The notes: generated from the letters alone by a model not told the origin. A stretch of DNA of 13,940 nt from Chloroflexi bacterium RBG_16_70_13 (GCA_001795245.1 MGOD01000109.1:1-13940), one strand, 5' to 3'. Positions 1 to 7,469 are shown, counted from the first letter of the stretch. Numbers and translations: made by a program.

Positions 1-258
1 GCCGGGACGGCGGAGCCACCGCTCAGCCTCCGCGACGTGCGCTACGAGAACGGGACGATGCGCTACCAGGCGCACCGCCACCGGGCGCCGGATTCGGCGC
101 TGCCCGGCTACCTCGACGAGGCGCGGCGGATCCTCGCCGGCCCTCGCCGGACCCCGGCCGGGTCGCCGCCGACGGCCGTCGGGCCCGACTTCGAGGACCT
201 GCGCTGGTTCTGGCTGCCGCACGAGATCGAGGGGGAGCTCGCCGCGGGCACTCACTGA
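1..258 (+). CDS. 3' end of an unrecognised gene (partial)
   Basis: An open frame enters from the left edge in frame 1 and stops at TGA 256-258, leaving 85 visible residues. The start lies outside the window, so the in-frame GTG at 37 and ATG at 58 are probably internal. The visible tail is hydrophilic and rich in Arg, Pro and Ala, with a Pro-rich linker in the middle. It ends in a more ordered stretch, FEDLRWFWLPHEIEG, before AAGTH. There is no membrane segment or signal. I do not recognise the family. Codon use with G or C at third positions matches the neighbouring genes, which supports real coding. Confidence 0.6.
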   Translation, partial: AGTAEPPLSLRDVRYENGTMRYQAHRHRAPDSALPGYLDEARRILAGPRRTPAGSPPTAVGPDFEDLRWFWLPHEIEGELAAGTH

Positions 259-291
259 GGGCCGGTCGAAGGGCCGGCGAGGCCGTGCTGC

Positions 292-334
292 GAGCCCTGT
301 TGCCGAGCCCTGCCGCCGAGAGCCCTGCCGCCGA
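292..334 (+). repeat. 15-bp perfect tandem duplication plus a degenerate third copy
   Basis: The unit GAGCCCTGCCGCCGA occurs at 305-319 and again at 320-334 without a mismatch. A shorter, diverged copy, GAGCCCTGTTGCC, lies directly upstream at 292-304. It falls in the gap between the first gene and the diguanylate cyclase. Simple slippage is the likeliest origin. Confidence 0.75.
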
Positions 335-372
335 GGCTCGCCGCGGAGCGCTGCTGCCGGCCGGGGCGGGGT

Positions 373-389
373 AGTACCCGGCGGGTACT
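373..389 (+). promoter_or_regulatory. Perfect inverted repeat just upstream of the diguanylate cyclase
   Basis: AGTACCC at 373-379 and GGGTACT at 383-389 are exact reverse complements around a 3-base centre, GGC. The repeat ends 8 bases before the ATG at 398, where a ribosome-binding site would sit, and no good SD is visible there. It could be a repressor operator or an RNA hairpin that hides the start. The sequence does not distinguish these. Confidence 0.4.
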
Positions 390-397
390 GATGCGGG

Positions 398-2542
398 ATG
401 GTGCGCGCTGCCACCACCCGCGAGGATCTCGTCAGTCCGGCCCAGCGACGTCCCGATGGCCCGGTCCCGCCCGAGGCTCAGCCCATCTCCGCGCTCGCCC
501 TCTCCCGTCCCCGCGTTCGGCGACGAGCCAGCCCCATCCTCCTGGTGGCGCGGTGGTTCGCGGCGGACATCCACGCCACTCTCGCCGTTGCCCTCGCGGT
601 GCCGGTCCTGGTGGTCGAGGCGGCCCACGGCTTCGTCGGCGCGGGACCCGCCCTGGCCCTCACCGCCGCGTACCTCGCCCTCCAGGTCGGTCTCGGCGTG
701 GCCGTGGGTCGCGCCCGCCGCGGTGCCCGCGGCATCGCCCGCCTCGTGCTCGCGGTGGCGTTCGTCGGCGCGCTCGAGCTCGTCGGGGTCCGAGCCGAGT
801 CGACGCTCGCGATCCTCTACGTGCCGATCATCGTCCTGGCGGCCGCCATGAGCGCCCGGGCCGGCATCGTCATCTCGGTGGCGGCAATCGCCGTCTCGCG
901 GCTTGCTCTCGCCGTCGCGGCCGGGCCAGCGGCCGCGATCGAGCAGAGCGTCCTGCCGGTCGTCGTCATCGCCATCCTCGCCGTCGGAACGCGCCATGTC
1001 GTGGCCTCGCTCGAGCGATCGCTGGAGCGGCTCCGGCAGGCCGTCGCGACGGACCGTCGTCGGGCACGTCGGATGCGTGCGATCGAACAGCTCGGCCGGG
1101 TCCTCGCCCAGGACGGGCCCAGCCCGGAGGCCCTCGGCACGATCATGGCGGTCCTCGAGGGAACGTTCGGGTACCACTACCCGTCGGTCTACCTGTGGAC
1201 CGGGAGCGCTCTCCGTCTCGGGGCTCATCGCGGCTACGCGAACCCCATCCACGAGTTCCCCCTGGACGTCGGAATCATCGGCCGGGTCGCCCGGACGCGG
1301 GAGGCCGTCTTCGCCCCCGATGTGACCGTTGAGCCGGACTACGCGGAGGCCGATTCCGACGTCGTCTCCGAGATCAGCGTCCCGCTCCTGGCCGACGGCG
1401 AGCTCCTGGGCGTCCTCAACGTCGAATCGACCGCCGCCGAGCGGCTTGACCGCGACGACCTCGCCTCGATGCTCACGATCGCCGACCGGCTGTCGGCGTC
1501 GATCGCCCTTGGGCGCGAGCGCCAGGAGCTGGCCGAGCGGTCGGCGCTCCTGGGCCGGCTGACCGATGCCTTCGCCAGGCTCGGGGCGATGCTCGACCCC
1601 GGGCCGCTCCAGGCAGCGGTCGCCGAGGCGGCGACGACGGTCATCACCTGCGACATCGGGCTCCTGACCCTGCCCGACGGCCCGAGCGGCGCCTACCGGA
1701 TCGCTGCTGCGACCGGCGCCGATTCGATCGTCGGGATGCAGATCGACCCGGGCGAGGGTGCCACCGGCACCGCGATCGCCACCCGGGCCCCGGTCCTCGA
1801 CGACCATTTCGACAAGGCCAAATACCCCCGCGCTGCGAGGCGAGCCGTTCACGAGCCGACCGTCGCGGTGATGGCCCTGCCGATGGTCCGCGATGACCGC
1901 GTCCTCGGGGCCCTGACCTTCATCCGCCGCGAGGAGGGCCGGGGCTTCACCGACCAGGAGCGCGAGATCGCGGCCCTCCTCGCCGCCCAGGCAGCCCTGG
2001 CGATCGCCAACGCCAACCTCCACGCCGAGACCCGCGAGGCCGCCATCCGCGACCCGCTCACGCGGCTCCACAATCGCCGTCTCCTCGATGACGTCCTGGC
2101 CCGGATGAGCGCGTCCCGCGCCAGGCAAGCGCCCGCCGAACGCCGCCCGGTGGCGGCGATCCTTTTCGACCTCGACCATTTCGGCGACCTGAACAACCGT
2201 CACGGCCACGTCGCCGGTGACAACGTCCTGCGAGCCTTCGCCGGCCTGCTCGCCGCCCGCTTCCGCTCGTCGGACCTGGTCGCCCGCTACGGCGGTGAGG
2301 AGTTCCTGGTCGTCCTCGACGGCGCCTCCCGCGACGATGCCGTCCGGGCCGCCGAGGACATTCGGCTCGCCTTCCGCAACCTCGATGTACCGATCGCCGG
2401 CGGGGCCGTTCGGGCCACCGTCTCGGCCGGCTGCGCCGCCCTCGACCCGAGCGTGGCCGGCCTGGACGTCATGGTGGAGGTCGCGGACGTCGGCCTGGCG
2501 ATGGCCAAGTCCGGCGGGCGGGACCAGGTCGTCGCCGCCTGA
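398..2542 (+). CDS. Membrane-anchored diguanylate cyclase (GAF-GAF-GGDEF)
   Basis: This 714-residue protein should make cyclic di-GMP from two GTP at the inner face of the membrane. Residues about 55-200 hold five or six hydrophobic helices. An Arg-rich helical linker follows (205-228), then two GAF domains (about 240-372 and 395-540) and a GGDEF domain (548-712). The GGDEF domain opens with DPLTRLHNRR and has the active-site loop GGEEF at 632-636. An RxxD product-inhibition site, RSSD, lies at 623-626, exactly five residues before that loop. In the nucleotide-binding stretch (591-608) the usual phosphate-contacting Lys is Gly596, and the Asp after the guanine-contacting Asn599 is Asn600. The family signature is DxDxFKxxND. 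The GAF ligand is unknown. The ATG at 398 lacks a clear SD, so the N-terminus is uncertain, but the domain assignment is not. Confidence 0.93.
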   Translation: MVRAATTREDLVSPAQRRPDGPVPPEAQPISALALSRPRVRRRASPILLVARWFAADIHATLAVALAVPVLVVEAAHGFVGAGPALALTAAYLALQVGLGVAVGRARRGARGIARLVLAVAFVGALELVGVRAESTLAILYVPIIVLAAAMSARAGIVISVAAIAVSRLALAVAAGPAAAIEQSVLPVVVIAILAVGTRHVVASLERSLERLRQAVATDRRRARRMRAIEQLGRVLAQDGPSPEALGTIMAVLEGTFGYHYPSVYLWTGSALRLGAHRGYANPIHEFPLDVGIIGRVARTREAVFAPDVTVEPDYAEADSDVVSEISVPLLADGELLGVLNVESTAAERLDRDDLASMLTIADRLSASIALGRERQELAERSALLGRLTDAFARLGAMLDPGPLQAAVAEAATTVITCDIGLLTLPDGPSGAYRIAAATGADSIVGMQIDPGEGATGTAIATRAPVLDDHFDKAKYPRAARRAVHEPTVAVMALPMVRDDRVLGALTFIRREEGRGFTDQEREIAALLAAQAALAIANANLHAETREAAIRDPLTRLHNRRLLDDVLARMSASRARQAPAERRPVAAILFDLDHFGDLNNRHGHVAGDNVLRAFAGLLAARFRSSDLVARYGGEEFLVVLDGASRDDAVRAAEDIRLAFRNLDVPIAGGAVRATVSAGCAALDPSVAGLDVMVEVADVGLAMAKSGGRDQVVAA

Positions 2543-2584
2543 CCCGAGCGACGCCCGACCCGGCGCCACGGCCCGGGCACAGAG

Positions 2585-2616
2585 CGACCCGGAATGGAAA
2601 AGCCCATCCCGGGTCG
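2585..2616. terminator. Hairpin between convergent genes (likely terminator)
   Basis: CGACCCGG (2585-2592) pairs with CCGGGTCG (2609-2616). After one mismatch, ATGG (2594-2597) pairs with CCAT (2604-2607) around the loop AAAAGC. It sits 42 bases after the cyclase stop, in the gap where the cyclase and fabI converge. No T-run follows on either strand, so it is not a classic intrinsic terminator. Confidence 0.5.
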
Positions 2617-2747
2617 GATCATTCCCCCGACGGAGCACGTCGGCCCTCGTACTATACCCGGCCGCCGCTGGAATCGGAACCCGGAATCTTCGTGACCGCC
2701 CTGATCGTGTTCGGTGCCCCAGCGCACCGGCAACGCGGTTCCGGGGA

Positions 2748-3530
2748 TCAGCCGTCGCCGAGCGGGACGCCCATGACGTTGAAGCCGCCGTCGACGTAGA
2801 CGACCTCGCCGGTCACCGCGGACGACAGGTCGGAGCACAGCCAGAGAGCGGTCTTCCCGATGTCCTCGGGAGTGATGTTCGATCGCAGGGGAGCGACCTC
2901 GGCGAACGAGCCGTAGAGCTTCTTGAAGCCGGCGATCCCGGCCGCGGCGAGCGTCCGGACCGGCCCCGCGCTGATCGCGTTGACGCGGACCCCGTCGGGA
3001 CCCAGGTCCGCGGCGAGATAGCGGACCGAAGCCTCGAGGGCGGCCTTCGCGACGCCCATGACGTTGTAGTGGGCGACGACCTTCTCCGCCCCGTAGTAGC
3101 TGAGTGTCAGGACGCTCGAGCCCGGGTGGAGGAGGGGACGCGCCTCGCGGACGAGGGCGACCAGCGAGTAGGCGGACACGTCGAGGGCGAGGGCGAAGCC
3201 GTCCCGCGACGTGTCGACGAACGCTCCGTCGAGGTCCTCGCGCTTGGCGAAGGCGAGGGCATGGACGAGGATGTCGAGTTCGCCGTGGGCCGCCTGCCAC
3301 CTCGACATGACGGCCCGGATCTGCTCGTCCGACTGGACGTCGCACGGCTCGACGAAGGTCGATCCGATGGACGCAGCCAATGGCCTGACGCGCTTCTCGA
3401 TGAGGCTCTCGACGGACGAGAAGCCGACCGTCGCCCCCGCGTCGTGGAGCGCCCCCGCGATGCCCCAGGCGATCGAGTGGTCGTTGGCGACGCCAAAGAT
3501 CAGCGCCTTCTTGCCGTCGAGGAGCCCCAT
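2748..3530 (-). CDS. fabI: Enoyl-[acyl-carrier-protein] reductase (NADH), FabI
   Basis: This is a 260-residue cytosolic short-chain dehydrogenase that performs the last reduction of each fatty-acid elongation cycle, trans-2-enoyl-ACP to acyl-ACP. The FabI-specific nucleotide site GVANDHSIAWGIA begins at residue 13. The catalytic pair has FabI spacing, Tyr155-x6-Lys162 in YNVMGVAK, and the second active-site Tyr145 lies in SYYGAEK. SAGPVRTLAAAGI (187-199) matches the substrate-loop segment of the family. Length is normal. I chose ATG 3530 because GGAGGT lies six bases upstream and because the protein then begins MGLLDGKKAL, as FabI proteins do. A longer frame to 3596 adds 22 unconserved residues. 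It is divergent from the HAD phosphatase across a 58-bp gap. Other fatty-acid synthesis genes are not adjacent. Confidence 0.96.
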   Translation of the reverse strand: MGLLDGKKALIFGVANDHSIAWGIAGALHDAGATVGFSSVESLIEKRVRPLAASIGSTFVEPCDVQSDEQIRAVMSRWQAAHGELDILVHALAFAKREDLDGAFVDTSRDGFALALDVSAYSLVALVREARPLLHPGSSVLTLSYYGAEKVVAHYNVMGVAKAALEASVRYLAADLGPDGVRVNAISAGPVRTLAAAGIAGFKKLYGSFAEVAPLRSNITPEDIGKTALWLCSDLSSAVTGEVVYVDGGFNVMGVPLGDG

Positions 3531-3570
3531 CGCCTGACCTCCGTCGGTGCGCACTCGTGGGTCCGCCGGG

Positions 3571-3576
3571 AGACTA
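3571..3576 (-). promoter_or_regulatory. Possible fabI -10 element (TAGTCT)
   Basis: Read on the minus strand, 3576-3571 is TAGTCT, a TAnnnT hexamer about 40 bases upstream of the fabI ATG inside the 58-bp divergent gap. No convincing -35 hexamer is visible, so this is a weak call. Confidence 0.25.
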
Positions 3577-3588
3577 CCATCGCCGGCG

Positions 3589-4488
3589 ATGCGCACGACC
3601 GAGCTCGCTTCGGCCCTCGCCGGCGTCCGCGCCCTGGTCCTCGATGCCGACGGCGTCCTGCTCTACGCGGGCCGGCCGCTCCCTGGCAGCGTCGACGCGC
3701 TGGCGAGGCTGGAGGGTGCCGGCATCCCGTACCGTGTCGTGACGAACTTCTCGCTCGCCCATCGCGAAACGCTCGCGGCCAACGTTTCGCGCCAGTTCGG
3801 GCGGCCGGTCCGCCCGTCGACGATCATCACTGCGGCCTCCGCCGCCGCGGCCTTGACGGCGCTCCATCACCCGGGCGAGCCGCTCCTTGTCTTCGCCTCC
3901 GACGACGCCCGTCGCGAGTGGGACGGGCAGCGGCTCGTGACGCCCGCCGAGGCCGATGATCCGGCGACGAAGGTCGCCGCGGTCGTCATCGGCGACGCCG
4001 GCGACGAGCTGTCATTCCGGAATCTCGACATCGCCTTCCGCCGGCTCCGGGCCGGCGCCGCCTTCATCGCCATGCACCGCAACCTGTGGTGGATGACGCG
4101 CCGGGGCATCACCCTCGATGCCGGGGCCGTTGTCGTCGGCCTCGAGCATGCCCTCGAGCGCCGGGCGACCGTGGCCGGCAAGCCCTCGCCGGTCGTCTTC
4201 CGCGAGGCGCTCCGCGAGCTCGGGGCGGAGGTCCGGGCCACCGGTGGCCGGCGCCTGCTCGCGCGGGATGTCGCGATGGTCGGAGACGACCTCGATTCGG
4301 ACGTGGCCGGGGCCCATCGGGCCGGGCTTCGCGGGCTCCTGGTCCTTACCGGCAAGACCGATCGGGCCGCCGTCGACGCGACCGCCGCGGCCGGGCGCCT
4401 GAAGGGCCCCGCGCGCCCCGATGCCGTCGGCGCGGACCTCCGTGAGGTCGTCGAGGCGCTCCTCGAGGGGCGCGACGCGGGGCGCTAG
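3589..4488 (+). CDS. HAD-superfamily IIA hydrolase (NagD-like phosphatase)
   Basis: This 299-residue cytosolic protein is probably a phosphatase for a small phosphorylated metabolite. All four HAD motifs are present. Motif I is LVLDADGV, with nucleophile Asp19 and acid Asp21. Motif II is Thr52 in VVTNFS. Motif III is Lys198 in AGKPSP. Motif IV is VGDDLDSD at 231-238. The long insert between motifs II and III is the C2-type cap of the NagD/4-nitrophenylphosphatase group, which sets specificity. Val23 replaces the Thr usual after DxDG. The substrate cannot be told from sequence. I prefer ATG 3589, which removes 14 unconserved residues from a GTG at 3547. Its SD is poor, GGGAG about 16 bases away. 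The TAG stop may double as part of the promoter of the next gene. Confidence 0.85.
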   Translation: MRTTELASALAGVRALVLDADGVLLYAGRPLPGSVDALARLEGAGIPYRVVTNFSLAHRETLAANVSRQFGRPVRPSTIITAASAAAALTALHHPGEPLLVFASDDARREWDGQRLVTPAEADDPATKVAAVVIGDAGDELSFRNLDIAFRRLRAGAAFIAMHRNLWWMTRRGITLDAGAVVVGLEHALERRATVAGKPSPVVFREALRELGAEVRATGGRRLLARDVAMVGDDLDSDVAGAHRAGLRGLLVLTGKTDRAAVDATAAAGRLKGPARPDAVGADLREVVEALLEGRDAGR

Positions 4489-4491
4489 ACT
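4484..4491 (+). promoter_or_regulatory. Candidate -10 for the P5C dehydrogenase gene, overlapping the upstream stop
   Basis: GCTAGACT contains the hexamer TAGACT at 4486-4491, whose first three bases are the stop codon of the HAD gene. The same octamer precedes the aminotransferase gene at 10318-10325. It would place a transcript start near 4498, about 65 bases before the ATG at 4564. The -35 region is weak. Confidence 0.3.
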
Positions 4492-4563
4492 GGCCGCAAC
4501 GACCCCACCCGCGCCGTGCGGATCGCGTCCGCCGCGACGGCCCTCCACCACTGGAGTCCTCCG

Positions 4564-6144
4564 ATGACGATCGAGTCGAAGCCGCGGATCAAGATCACCT
4601 ACGCCACGCTCCGGAACGACAACGAGGAGCTGCACGCGCTCTACGAGGCCGGAGTCCAGGCCTCGGAGGCGGGCCTCGGGGCCTACCACCGGAACTATGT
4701 CGACGGACGCTGGGTGGACGGCCGGGCGGGGACGTTCGAGGCTCGCTCGCCGATCGACACGGACATCCTCCTCGGGACCTTCGCGAAGGGCGACGCGGAC
4801 GACGTCCGCGAGGCGATCTCGGCGGCCCGGCGGGCGCAGCCGGCCTGGCGCCGGACACCCTGGCAGGACCGCCTGACGATCCTGCGCCGGGCGGCCGAGC
4901 TCATCAGCGAGCGCCAGATGAAGTACGGCGCCGACATGGCCTACGAGGTCGGCAAGAACCGGCTCGAGGCGCTCGGCGAGGTCGAGGAGGCGGCCGATCT
5001 CATCCGCTACTACGCGACGACGATGGAGGACAACGCCGGCTACGACCACCCGATGGACAACCTCGGGGACATGACCGTCCACACCCGGACGATCCTCCGG
5101 CCCCACGGCGTCTTCGCGGTGATCAGCCCCTTCAACTTCCCGATGGCACTCGCCGCCGGGCCGATCTCGGCGGCCCTCATGGCCGGCAACACCGTCGTCT
5201 TCAAGCCGGCCTCCGCCTCGCCGCTTTCGGGCGTGAACCTCATCCAGGCCTTCGCCGACGCCGGCCTGCCGGCTGGGGTCGTCAATCTCGTGATGGGGCC
5301 CGGTGACACGGTCGGCGAGGAGCTCCAGTCGAACCCGGGCATCAACGGCATCGTCTTCACCGGCTCGTACGAGGTCGGGTTCCGGCTCTTCAAGTCGTTC
5401 TCGACCCGCTGGCCCCGGCCGTGCATCGTCGAGATGGGCGGCAAGAACCCGGCGATCGTCGCGCGCAGCGCCGACCTCGAGGAGGCGGCCGAGGGCATCA
5501 TGCGTTCGGCCTTCGGCTTCGGCGGCCAGAAGTGCTCGGCCAACTCGCGGGTCTACGTGGAGCGGCCGGTCCACGACGAGCTCGTCCGCCTGCTCGTCGA
5601 GAAGACCGAGAAGATCACGATCGGCAACCCGATCCCCCGCCAGAACTGGCTCGGCCCGATCATCGACGCCAAGGCGGTCGGGCGACACCAGCAGGCCGTC
5701 ACCGAGGCGCGCCGCGACGGCACCGTCTTCACCGGCGGCGAGCACCTGACCGACGGCGACTTCGCCCGCGGGTTCTACGTCGAGCCCACGGTGGTCGGCG
5801 TCCCGGCGGCGCACCGGCTGTTCCAGGATGAGCTGTTCGCACCGTTCACCGCGGTCGCGGCCGTCGATTCGCTCGACGAGGCGCTGACGCTCGCGAACGA
5901 CTCGACGTACGGCCTGACGGCCGGTGTCTACAGCGAGGACCCGGCCGAGGTCGAGAGCTTCCTCGACGAGATCCACGCCGGGGTCCTGTACGTGAACCGG
6001 CGCGCCGGCGCGACGACGGGCGCGTGGCCGGGCGTCCAGGCCTTTGGCGGCTGGAAGGGCTCGGGCTCGACCGGCAAGGCCGGCCTGTCGATGTACTACG
6101 TCGCCCAGTTCATGCGCGAGCAGAGCCACACGGTCGTCGACTGA
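4564..6144 (+). CDS. pruA/rocA: L-glutamate gamma-semialdehyde (1-pyrroline-5-carboxylate) dehydrogenase
   Basis: This is a 526-residue NAD-dependent aldehyde dehydrogenase that oxidises glutamate gamma-semialdehyde to glutamate, the last step of proline and ornithine breakdown. The oxyanion Asn191 is in SPFNFP, the general base Glu290 in VEMGGKNP, and the catalytic Cys324 in GFGGQKCSANSR. The C-terminal run from NRRAGATTGAWPGVQAFGG through the KAG segment to the end resembles the P5C dehydrogenase branch more than general aldehyde dehydrogenases. The length is that of single-domain enzymes, so this is not a PutA fusion. I chose ATG 4564 for the GGAG seven bases upstream. An ATG-less extension to 4516 adds 16 residues. 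No proline dehydrogenase gene is in view. A hairpin follows the stop. Confidence 0.9.
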   Translation: MTIESKPRIKITYATLRNDNEELHALYEAGVQASEAGLGAYHRNYVDGRWVDGRAGTFEARSPIDTDILLGTFAKGDADDVREAISAARRAQPAWRRTPWQDRLTILRRAAELISERQMKYGADMAYEVGKNRLEALGEVEEAADLIRYYATTMEDNAGYDHPMDNLGDMTVHTRTILRPHGVFAVISPFNFPMALAAGPISAALMAGNTVVFKPASASPLSGVNLIQAFADAGLPAGVVNLVMGPGDTVGEELQSNPGINGIVFTGSYEVGFRLFKSFSTRWPRPCIVEMGGKNPAIVARSADLEEAAEGIMRSAFGFGGQKCSANSRVYVERPVHDELVRLLVEKTEKITIGNPIPRQNWLGPIIDAKAVGRHQQAVTEARRDGTVFTGGEHLTDGDFARGFYVEPTVVGVPAAHRLFQDELFAPFTAVAAVDSLDEALTLANDSTYGLTAGVYSEDPAEVESFLDEIHAGVLYVNRRAGATTGAWPGVQAFGGWKGSGSTGKAGLSMYYVAQFMREQSHTVVD

Positions 6145-6170
6145 CTCGGTGCGGCGACCTGGCCGCCGAG
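6145..6170. terminator. Hairpin between convergent genes
   Basis: CTCGG (6145-6149) pairs with CCGAG (6166-6170). After a 2-base bulge, CGGC (6152-6155) pairs with GCCG (6162-6165) around a 6-base loop. It begins on the base after the dehydrogenase stop and ends 7 bases before the stop of the convergent regulator, so it could serve both. There is no T-tract. Confidence 0.45.
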
Positions 6171-6177
6171 CCAGGCG

Positions 6178-7299
6178 TCAGGCCCAGACGGCGAACGGAT
6201 GTGGACCGCAGCTCTGGCGGACCACTAGCACTCCGTCGAAAACCGTCCGCTCCGGCCCACTCGAGTCGCCGGCGATGATTCGCTGAAGCGCGCTCATCGC
6301 CGCGACGCCGACGTCGTATGTGGGCAATGACACCATGGTGAGCGCGGGAGATGTGAACTGCGCCACCTCGGCGTCCGCGTACCCCACGATGGCCAGATCC
6401 GTCGGGACATCGATGCCTCGCTGTGATGCCTCCTGGAGCACCCCAAGAGCCAGCATCCCGCCACTGGCGATAACCGCGGACGGTGGATCGGGCTGATCGA
6501 GGAGCATGCGCAGACCGCGGCGACCGGACGCAACGTCGAATGCACCGACTGTCGCGAGCAGGTTCGGGGCCGTTGGCCAACCACGCTCATCATGGGCGCG
6601 CTTGTAACCGGCGAAGAGCTCGCCCTGGTTGGGCCAATCGAGCGGGCAGGTAACGAAGCCGATTCGCTCGTGTCCATGCTGCGCGAGGTGCTCAGTGGCC
6701 TCGAAGCCGGCCTTGTCGGCGTTGAAGAGCAGTACGGTCCCGGTGCGATCCGGCTGGTCGACGTAGACGATCGGCGGGCCGGCGCCGCTGCTGGCGTCCT
6801 CACCCAGACCGCCCATCGATATCGCGATGACGCCCTCCGCCCCGCGGGCCGACAACTGCCGGATCGCAGCACGAGCCCGCACCTCCGAGTCCTCGATATC
6901 GACGATGAACAGGAGGGTGCCCTGCTCGTCTCCCTTCGCCTCGATCCCACGGAGGAGATCGATGTAGAACGGGTCGAGGCCGGCAATGAGCACTCCGACG
7001 GAGTTCGTCAGGTACTTCGGCACTCCCGGTGACAGGCTGCCGGATTCGTCCGACAGGACCGTCGTACCGACGCCGTGGTGAGTGGCGACGACACCATCCG
7101 CCTGGAGCTTTGCGTATGCCGAACGAATGGTGTTGACGTTGACCCCGAGCTGCTTGGCGAGGGCACGGACGGACGGAAGGCGACTTCCCGGCGCCAGCTT
7201 GCCATCGGCAATGAGGAGCGTCAGCTGGGCGCGAATCTGGCCGGTGAAGCTCAGCTCGGACGTCGGATCGAGCCGCATCCTCCCGAGTGTGGATTCCAC
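6178..7299 (-). CDS. GntR-LacI chimeric transcriptional regulator
   Basis: This 373-residue DNA-binding regulator has two parts. Residues 16-81 are a GntR-type winged helix, with LPSVRALAKQLGVNVNTIRS as its helix-turn-helix core and a wing ending HHGVGTTV. Residues about 99-373 are a periplasmic-binding-protein fold of the LacI type, which normally senses a sugar or related ligand and joins the dimer. This head and body combination is known from Bacillus AraR. The ligand is unknown. GTG 7299 has GGAG seven bases upstream, while the internal ATG at 7278 has its purine run touching the codon and is less likely. It is divergent from the exported-protein gene, and the palindrome in the shared gap covers its own ribosome-binding site, so autorepression is plausible. 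Codon use is looser than in the flanking genes. Confidence 0.88.
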   Translation of the reverse strand: MESTLGRMRLDPTSELSFTGQIRAQLTLLIADGKLAPGSRLPSVRALAKQLGVNVNTIRSAYAKLQADGVVATHHGVGTTVLSDESGSLSPGVPKYLTNSVGVLIAGLDPFYIDLLRGIEAKGDEQGTLLFIVDIEDSEVRARAAIRQLSARGAEGVIAISMGGLGEDASSGAGPPIVYVDQPDRTGTVLLFNADKAGFEATEHLAQHGHERIGFVTCPLDWPNQGELFAGYKRAHDERGWPTAPNLLATVGAFDVASGRRGLRMLLDQPDPPSAVIASGGMLALGVLQEASQRGIDVPTDLAIVGYADAEVAQFTSPALTMVSLPTYDVGVAAMSALQRIIAGDSSGPERTVFDGVLVVRQSCGPHPFAVWA

Positions 7300-7309
7300 T
7301 GTTGCGCTC

Positions 7310-7332
7310 CACTAATACAGTGTGTTATAGTG
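7310..7332. promoter_or_regulatory. Imperfect palindrome, candidate operator of the GntR-LacI regulator
   Basis: The 23-bp sequence starts CACTAATACAG and ends TTATAGTG. Eight of eleven positions in each half are symmetric, with outer arms CACTA and TAGTG. It begins 11 bases upstream of the regulator's GTG, touches its GGAG on the minus strand, and contains the plus-strand -10 of the neighbouring gene. TACAGT at 7316-7321 recurs at 7339-7344 in a partly conserved direct repeat 23 bp away. Confidence 0.5.
7323..7331 (+). promoter_or_regulatory. Extended -10 promoter for the exported-protein gene
   Basis: TGTTATAGT gives a TGn motif followed by TATAGT, one base from consensus, in an unusually AT-rich spot for this window. 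It predicts a transcript start near 7338 and an untranslated leader of about 130 bases before the GTG at 7470. It lies inside the candidate operator, so a bound repressor would block it. Confidence 0.45.
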
Positions 7333-7457
7333 AACCAGTACAGTATGACACTTCGGTCGGGGCTCGACACGAGCACACGGAGCGTCTCGAGGAGGTCGTG
7401 ACCTGGATCCTGGACCCTGTCGACGACTGTCCGACCTGCGGGCCGGAGCGGTGGAAT

Positions 7458-7465
7458 GAGGAGGG
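7458..7465 (+). promoter_or_regulatory. Ribosome-binding site that sets the exported-protein start
   Basis: GAGGAGGG is a near-perfect SD ending four bases before the GTG at 7470. It is the only strong site in frame upstream of the signal peptide with a usable start codon. A second purine run (GGAGGCGAGG at 7569-7578) precedes GTA, which is not a start. Confidence 0.6.
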
Positions 7466-7469
7466 CAAC

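Noticed and set aside
23..2638. Very long open frame (871 codons) on the minus strand opposite the cyclase
   Set aside because: The product is a low-complexity run of Gly, Arg, Asp and Glu without domains. It is the usual by-product of GC-ending codons in the real plus-strand gene.
2660..2745. tRNA-like T-arm (GGGTTCCGATTCC) on the minus strand
   Set aside because: The T-loop has an extra base and no matching acceptor, anticodon or D arm can be assembled around it.
2217..3959. 580-codon plus-strand open frame across the cyclase end, fabI and the HAD start
   Set aside because: It is antisense to fabI and out of frame with the other two. The product is low-complexity.
4012..6129. 705-codon minus-strand open frame opposite the P5C dehydrogenase
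   Set aside because: Low-complexity Arg/Asp/Val sequence and no SD. The plus strand has a complete aldehyde dehydrogenase with its active site.
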